11,199 bases of DNA from a bacterium (GTDB lineage: Bacteria > UBP14 > UBA6098 > JAFGQG01): positions 1-11,199 of the forward strand of contig JAFGGQ010000115.1 of assembly GCA_016930435.1 (NCBI GenBank), in the 5' to 3' direction. Within the stretch, counting starts at the first letter, position 1. Each line of letters begins with the position of its first letter. Shown piece after piece: positions 7,901 through 11,199 of this stretch. The notes beneath the pieces are model-generated. The model was not told the origin of the DNA. It saw only the letters and a program-made list of their open reading frames with translations, and searched no databases. A program made the position numbers and the translations under genes.

Positions 7901-10378
7901 AAGCATTCTCATCCAGCCTTTGCACCGGTAAATCTTAATGCTCATGAGGGTTTTATCGGGGCTATTCCGGTAACCTGGGACAGGCCCCCTATAATGGATG
8001 AACACCCCGAATTAGAGTTAAGTCATTATACACTTTACCGGAGCATTGCCCCGGATGTCGGATATGCTATTATCGGAGATAATCTGGTTTATCCCGGCTT
8101 TCACGATAATACCGCTTATCCAGGTATGATCTATTTTTATAAGGCGCGTGCGAGCTACTCCTATCCGGAGTTCCAGAGCGCCTATTCCAATATCGACATG
8201 GGAGCGCTACTGGGCAGCAATACTTTGTGGTCGCCATATATTTTCGATCAGCCCACAGTTCTTGACGGGCAGTTCGCCGATCCATCCTGGGGAGTAGCTG
8301 CTCATGGCGAATTAGCCGACGGTGTCGTTATCTATGCAATGAACAACAGCTTCAATCTATACCTTGGATTTGTATTTGATATGGAGCTGACTGAGGGTTC
8401 TACCCTGGAGTTTTATTTTGATGATGATTTCAACAGAACGTGGGATCCCATGATCCCTTCCACCGAGGGATATTACATCATTCCATACGCTGAAGGTGAA
8501 ACATCAGTTGACTTTCGTTGGGTATCAAACCTGGGCGGACTTACCCGTGGTGAGCCGGTACTAACCGAAAATGTGCATGCAGCCTGGCGCTCTGCCGGAG
8601 GGTTGTATTACCTTGAAATTTTCATGGGATTGAACGATCCCCTTTCTTTGTTCGCTTACCCGGGCGATACTATCGGAGTAGGCCTGAAGCTATCCGCCAG
8701 TGCTTCCGAAACCCTCTTAATCTGGCCGGAGACAGCTGATCTCTATAATCCCGAGTACTTCGGAAAGTTTATCCTGGGCATGCCCGGTGGATTACCACAG
8801 ATCGAAGTAAACCCGGATTACCTGACCGCTGTCCTAGAAGAAGGCTGGGAGGAAGAGTTATCAACAACCATATACAACAATGGCACAGGCACCCTACTCT
8901 ATATGATACACGAAAGCATCGACTGGTTGATGGTTGTTTCCCCAACTGACTACATTTTCCCCGGTTTAAACAGGGAAGTGCGCTTTCACCTCTATACCGC
9001 TGAATTGGGAGTCGGAACATACACGGATACAATTTTTGTGCTATCCAATGATCCTTTCAATCCCCAGAAAGAAATCATTGTACAATTAGAGATCATTCCT
9101 GTATGGCCCTTCCATATACTAAAAATATTCCCTCCTGAACATTCCGCTGGGGAGCCTGGCATGCTGGTGAATGTACCCATCTTTGCCGGTAATCTCCATG
9201 ACAATTCCATATATTCACTGGAATTTACGGTCTATTCCGATCCGTCTATCCTAACCCCTACCGGCGAGATATTTCAGGGTGATTATTTGCCTGCCGACTG
9301 GGGCTTCACCACTATTTACCATTCTGCTAACCTCATCAGCGTCCGTATGGAAGGAGAATATCCCTTACCCGCAGCTGGAAGCATTCTGAAAGTTCGGTAT
9401 ATGGTAAATCCGGATGGTTTTTATGGGACTTCATGCATCCTTAATGTTGACAATATAGTGATCAACGATGGAGCTCGGGTGCCCGTACCGGAGGGCGGCC
9501 AGGGTCTTTTCTCCATTGGAGGCCAAATAGCCTTGTTCTGGGAGGTATTCATGGAACTTCTGGATACAACCTGGACCCCTGTTGACAGCGCCAGTTTCGG
9601 GGTTTACCGAACGGCCACCGATGGCTGGGACCCTTACATCGATAATGCTGATCTGCCTCCCCAACCGGAAGATATTAACGGATACTTCGTTCCACCCGTT
9701 TCTCCTTATAGATTATCACGGGATGCCCGTAGCACCGAAGATACCGTGATCACATGGTGCCTGGTCATCGACCAGCATCCCGGGTACCTGACCTGGGATT
9801 CCCTGAGCATCTGGAATACCACACTTATAAATGGAATGGATATGGCCACCTTCTCCTTCCTGAGTGTGGAACCGGGCGACACCATATATATCGTATATTA
9901 TAAACCCCCATTCTTCGTCTGGAATGTGGTTCTCCATGCCGGTTGGAATATGGTCTCCGTCCCAATCGATTTGCCGGATTGGGCGCCCGAAGACGTCTTC
10001 CATAATATCATCACTCCCGCTTATTATTACGATCCGCTGGATGAAGGATATCTCCCCGTGGAAACTCTGGAGGCCGGGGTCGGATATTGGGTGCTCTGCC
10101 TCTCGGACACCAGCTATCAGGTACTGGGCGACCCGGTTTACGCTTTTACATTGAATCTTCCGGCCGGATGGAATATGATCGGCTCACCCGCTCATCACAT
10201 CAAGTTCGTGGACCTGGAAGATAATCCTGAGGGGGCAATCCTTGATAACAGCCTCTTCTCCTATTATGTGGACCCGCCCTACCGCCGATATCTCCAGACT
10301 AATATGCTATACCCTGGCCTGGGATACTGGATCATGGTCCGGGAGGATTGCCTGGTGCGCATCTCACCGGTCTATTAA
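4976..10378 (+). CDS. Exported 1800-residue multidomain protein: FN3 array, Ig-like, carbohydrate-binding-like and cohesin-like domains
   Basis: Residues 1-24 are a signal peptide (two Lys, hydrophobic core, LFA before Q25). Domains read by eye, in order: an unassigned Cys-containing N-terminal domain (about 25-130); a Kre9/Knh1-type Ig-like domain with LTPNGAE and WNTIGPVANVQIEYS (131-223); five fibronectin type III units (226-797); a tandem-95/cadherin-like domain ending VNDPP (797-890); a He_PIG-like Ig domain (890-980); a sixth FN3-like unit (983-1075); a CBM9-like beta sandwich (about 1082-1272); a BACON-like domain ending in SNDPFNPQKE (1276-1376); a cohesin-like domain (1379-1515); an unassigned stretch; and two GWNM/GYW modules (1648-1800). 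No enzyme motif is visible. Such architectures suggest an extracellular adhesion, scaffold or surface-layer protein, but the function is not shown. I see no LPXTG, dockerin, type IX secretion tail or membrane anchor. The start follows AAAGGAGG. Confidence 0.92.
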   Translation: MSKAKLVLIFTLFALTMLFSQLFAQGAAHNVYGILLNNDGNPPVENCIVFEAYILARPGEVLTENSPGCDFTDSTWVVNVGNFTTPPADGEILQIDFTDTCLNQNLTIQGPLDLSIPQEFWGTSTLNLMQKFITVLTPNGAETLFVGVPYPITWNTIGPVANVQIEYSLNNGASWVNEVLSTVNDGFYNWTPAATSNQALVRITDTVDDTVFDISDGIFVITFPPDITPPGAVNDLNVCDSLETALRLCWNAVGDDGLVGTAFRYDIRFSLDSITVANWAAATLCTGEPIPGVAGTPQTFWVNGLNPATTYFFAMIVFDEEDNASALSNVARGKTLTPPAADTIPPDPVLDLAVNGVEQNRVNLIWHAVGDDGIIGTATTYDIRYSTDPINEGNWGAAVQAAGEPAPLLSGTEQTFWVAGLTHTTLYYFAMKVTDDEGNISAISNVVDTTTLSPPAPDVTPPDPVSDLAINAVEQFRVQLIWSAVGDDGLVGNASAYDIRYSTNPISDVNWDAATLCAGEPAPLPPGTIQTYWVEGLNHSTLYYFAMKVHDEVPNLSLLSNVVNTRTLSPPEMDTLSPARINFHLADVAEDAFRVWWYAPGDDGWEGTATYYDFRYSTSILDVVSWSSAIPITDEPIPAVAGTPQDYILSGLTPSTQYWFAGKAYDDEGQASPLSNVIRVTTTANDVTPPGTIWDLGFGEITPTSIELIWTAPGDDGWMGTATGYIIKYATYPINSETWTMATSVPAPPIPLPAFSTQTYTLEGLTSGQTYYFRIQTYDDVPNYSGLSNSPSTPTMGILQPLADITIAEDSPDFYYVNLDTIFFPTTMDYTVTSTSPFVTLTLHEGSWIRAHLTGEYSGISEIIVNASSGIYTFSDTAIIDVYPVNDPPVFSHPPLDTTLVESVPFYYDVDAYDVDSDTIYYELISFPHGMTINHYTGEIEWTPYGIEGTTFVEVGITDLDIVGYVTQIYIVFIYKHSHPAFAPVNLNAHEGFIGAIPVTWDRPPIMDEHPELELSHYTLYRSIAPDVGYAIIGDNLVYPGFHDNTAYPGMIYFYKARASYSYPEFQSAYSNIDMGALLGSNTLWSPYIFDQPTVLDGQFADPSWGVAAHGELADGVVIYAMNNSFNLYLGFVFDMELTEGSTLEFYFDDDFNRTWDPMIPSTEGYYIIPYAEGETSVDFRWVSNLGGLTRGEPVLTENVHAAWRSAGGLYYLEIFMGLNDPLSLFAYPGDTIGVGLKLSASASETLLIWPETADLYNPEYFGKFILGMPGGLPQIEVNPDYLTAVLEEGWEEELSTTIYNNGTGTLLYMIHESIDWLMVVSPTDYIFPGLNREVRFHLYTAELGVGTYTDTIFVLSNDPFNPQKEIIVQLEIIPVWPFHILKIFPPEHSAGEPGMLVNVPIFAGNLHDNSIYSLEFTVYSDPSILTPTGEIFQGDYLPADWGFTTIYHSANLISVRMEGEYPLPAAGSILKVRYMVNPDGFYGTSCILNVDNIVINDGARVPVPEGGQGLFSIGGQIALFWEVFMELLDTTWTPVDSASFGVYRTATDGWDPYIDNADLPPQPEDINGYFVPPVSPYRLSRDARSTEDTVITWCLVIDQHPGYLTWDSLSIWNTTLINGMDMATFSFLSVEPGDTIYIVYYKPPFFVWNVVLHAGWNMVSVPIDLPDWAPEDVFHNIITPAYYYDPLDEGYLPVETLEAGVGYWVLCLSDTSYQVLGDPVYAFTLNLPAGWNMIGSPAHHIKFVDLEDNPEGAILDNSLFSYYVDPPYRRYLQTNMLYPGLGYWIMVREDCLVRISPVY
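5651..7366 (+). repeat. Five tandem fibronectin type III units within the exported protein
   Basis: The units begin at Asp226, Asp342, Asp458, Asp574 and Asp686, so three periods are exactly 116 residues (348 bases) and one is 112. Each carries the pattern W-x-A-x-GDDG-x-x-G-x-A, usually followed by YDIRYS, with GDDG starting at residues 254, 370, 486, 601 and 714. Each ends with a Tyr/Phe-rich strand and an LSN-like motif. Units 2 and 3 are the closest pair. The copies are similar in protein but visibly diverged in DNA, so the duplication is not recent. Confidence 0.88.
9917..10378 (+). repeat. Duplicated C-terminal GWNM/GYW module of the exported protein
   Basis: Two units of about 75-78 residues close the protein (about 1648-1722 and 1723-1800). 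Each opens with a short strand and GWNM (at 1656 and 1731), followed by VSVP or IGSP. Each then has a Tyr-rich stretch containing DP and YL, and ends in GYW (1703 and 1783) with a hydrophobic strand. From memory, similar GWN...GYW endings occur in large exported proteins of FCB-type candidate phyla. A role in surface anchoring or as a folding cap is inference. Confidence 0.7.
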
Positions 10379-10438
10379 TGAGAATAGGGATAGGAGTCTG
10401 GGCTCTATAAAGATGCCATACTCAATCCCCGGATTTCG

Positions 10439-11199
10439 ATGAATACAATAATCGGAAAAAAGCCCTCGATATTAATCGGGGGCTTTTTAGTTTTGTTAAT
10501 AACATTCTTTTGGGGGAACATCCAAAACATCCGGGCTAACACCAGGATCAACCGTATCACGGTTGAAGGCGCTCACTTTTTCAGTGAATCTGAAGTTACC
10601 AAAATCCTCAATTGGGAAAATGGAATGGAATGGGACTCCACCCGTGGGTTACACCAGATAGACACACTGAAAAATTATTACCATGATATGGGGTTTTTCA
10701 ACCTTAAAATCCAATCGCAATCAATGCCCCGGGATTCCAACAGAATCGATATCGAACTTATCATTCAGGAAGGAGAGCGCTGCAGGATCCACCAAATTAA
10801 ATTGTCAGGCATTGAAGCATACCATTCCGGTAAATTACAAAAGCAGCTCGTTCTTAAACCCGGCAGTTATTATAGCAGTGTTGAGTTAACCCAGGATATG
10901 GAACGGATGGTCAGGTATTTCGAGGACCGGGGTTATCCCTTCACAACAGTATCATTGACAGATTTTCTCTTTCATGACGCAATATCAAAGACAGAAGTTT
11001 CAATTCTATGGGAGATTGATACGGTAATCGCGGTCAATGTAACCTTTATTGAAGCTCAGGGAGACTATAGGACCGATTCGGAATTATTGCCCCGGATAAT
11101 GCGGTTAAACCTTCCTTTCCTCTATTCCCAAAAGAGGATCGATAAAGCGAGCCGGCTTCTGAGAAGGGTTCCCTTTATAGCTTATGCAGGTAAACTACG
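10439..11199 (+). CDS. POTRA-domain outer-membrane protein of the BamA/TamA (Omp85) superfamily, 3' end cut by window edge
   Basis: I translated this open frame by hand; 253 codons are present. Residues 1-33 form a signal peptide: KK at 7-8, a hydrophobic core at 10-25, and a likely cut after IRA at 33. The mature part reads as POTRA units. The first is about 36-112, with INRITVEG opening, a YYHDMGFF helix end and a strand before QEGER. The second is about 114-193, with RIHQIKLSG and YFEDRGYP. A third is cut by the edge. The Omp85 superfamily uses periplasmic POTRA domains to receive clients, followed by an outer-membrane beta barrel that would lie beyond this window. BamA, TamA or a dedicated exporter cannot be told apart here. 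The ATG at 10439 is the only ATG, GTG or TTG after the in-frame stop at 10391 that leaves a proper signal peptide. Its ribosome binding site is weak (GGAT, four bases away), and its TGA overlap with a 9-codon upstream ORF may matter for initiation. Confidence 0.85.
   Translation, partial: MNTIIGKKPSILIGGFLVLLITFFWGNIQNIRANTRINRITVEGAHFFSESEVTKILNWENGMEWDSTRGLHQIDTLKNYYHDMGFFNLKIQSQSMPRDSNRIDIELIIQEGERCRIHQIKLSGIEAYHSGKLQKQLVLKPGSYYSSVELTQDMERMVRYFEDRGYPFTTVSLTDFLFHDAISKTEVSILWEIDTVIAVNVTFIEAQGDYRTDSELLPRIMRLNLPFLYSQKRIDKASRLLRRVPFIAYAGKL
10457..10488 (+). terminator. Terminator-like hairpin inside the start of the POTRA gene (possible attenuator)
   Basis: AAAAAGCCCTCGAT (10457-10470) pairs with ATCGGGGGCTTTTT (10475-10488) through 14 base pairs, one of them a G-T wobble, around an ATTA loop. 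It is followed by AGTTTTGTT. The form is that of an intrinsic terminator, and its symmetry would also serve the other strand. It lies 78 bases past the stop of the exported-protein gene but covers codons 7-17 of the next gene. It therefore cannot be a simple intergenic terminator unless the downstream gene is controlled by read-through. Confidence 0.55.

Noticed and set aside
9864-10154. 96-codon plus-strand frame inside the exported-protein gene
   Set aside because: It is a shifted frame of a gene whose own frame is continuous and shows domain repeats; there is no separate ribosome binding site.
10200-10378. Type IX secretion C-terminal domain or LPXTG anchor in the exported protein
   Set aside because: The tail is a GWNM/GYW module ending RISPVY. 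I see no LPXTG motif, hydrophobic anchor or typical type IX tail pattern.
10683-10889. 68-codon plus-strand frame near the right edge
   Set aside because: It is out of frame with the POTRA protein, which is open from 10439 to the edge and has recognisable POTRA patterns.

Overview
The window looks like chromosomal DNA of a Gram-negative (diderm) bacterium. The last gene encodes POTRA domains of the BamA/TamA outer-membrane assembly superfamily, which implies an outer membrane. The long secreted protein has a fibronectin-III/Ig-like architecture, with a W-x-A-x-GDDG signature, that I associate with poorly cultured FCB-side phyla such as Cloacimonadota, KSB1 and Zixibacteria. That taxonomic guess is inference; there is no marker gene here.

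Layout: two genes read leftward and two read rightward from a 415-base AT-rich divergent region (4561-4975). Leftward, a 1176-residue protein (1030-4560) has a long cytoplasmic coiled coil, one transmembrane helix near residue 955 and a periplasmic jelly-roll domain. It is followed, with an 11-base overlap, by a membrane-anchored CE4 polysaccharide deacetylase (1-1040) that runs off the left edge. Rightward, an 1800-residue exported multidomain protein (4976-10378) starts after a strong ribosome binding site. Sixty bases later comes a POTRA-domain outer-membrane protein (10439 onward) that runs off the right edge.

How they may work together (inference): the leftward pair suggests an inner-membrane scaffold whose periplasmic carbohydrate-binding-like domain is co-produced with an enzyme that deacetylates an envelope or exported polysaccharide. 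The rightward pair puts a large exported adhesion- or matrix-like protein next to an outer-membrane insertase or transporter-like protein. All four products belong to the cell envelope.

Most notable are three things. A strong terminator-like hairpin lies inside the signal-peptide codons of the POTRA gene, preceded by a 9-codon ORF whose stop overlaps the start (ATGA). The large coiled-coil/transmembrane/jelly-roll protein has an unusual architecture. The exported protein combines a five-unit FN3 array, a cohesin-like domain and a duplicated C-terminal GWNM/GYW module with no standard sorting signal. I saw no tRNA, rRNA, CRISPR array, insertion sequence or phage gene.
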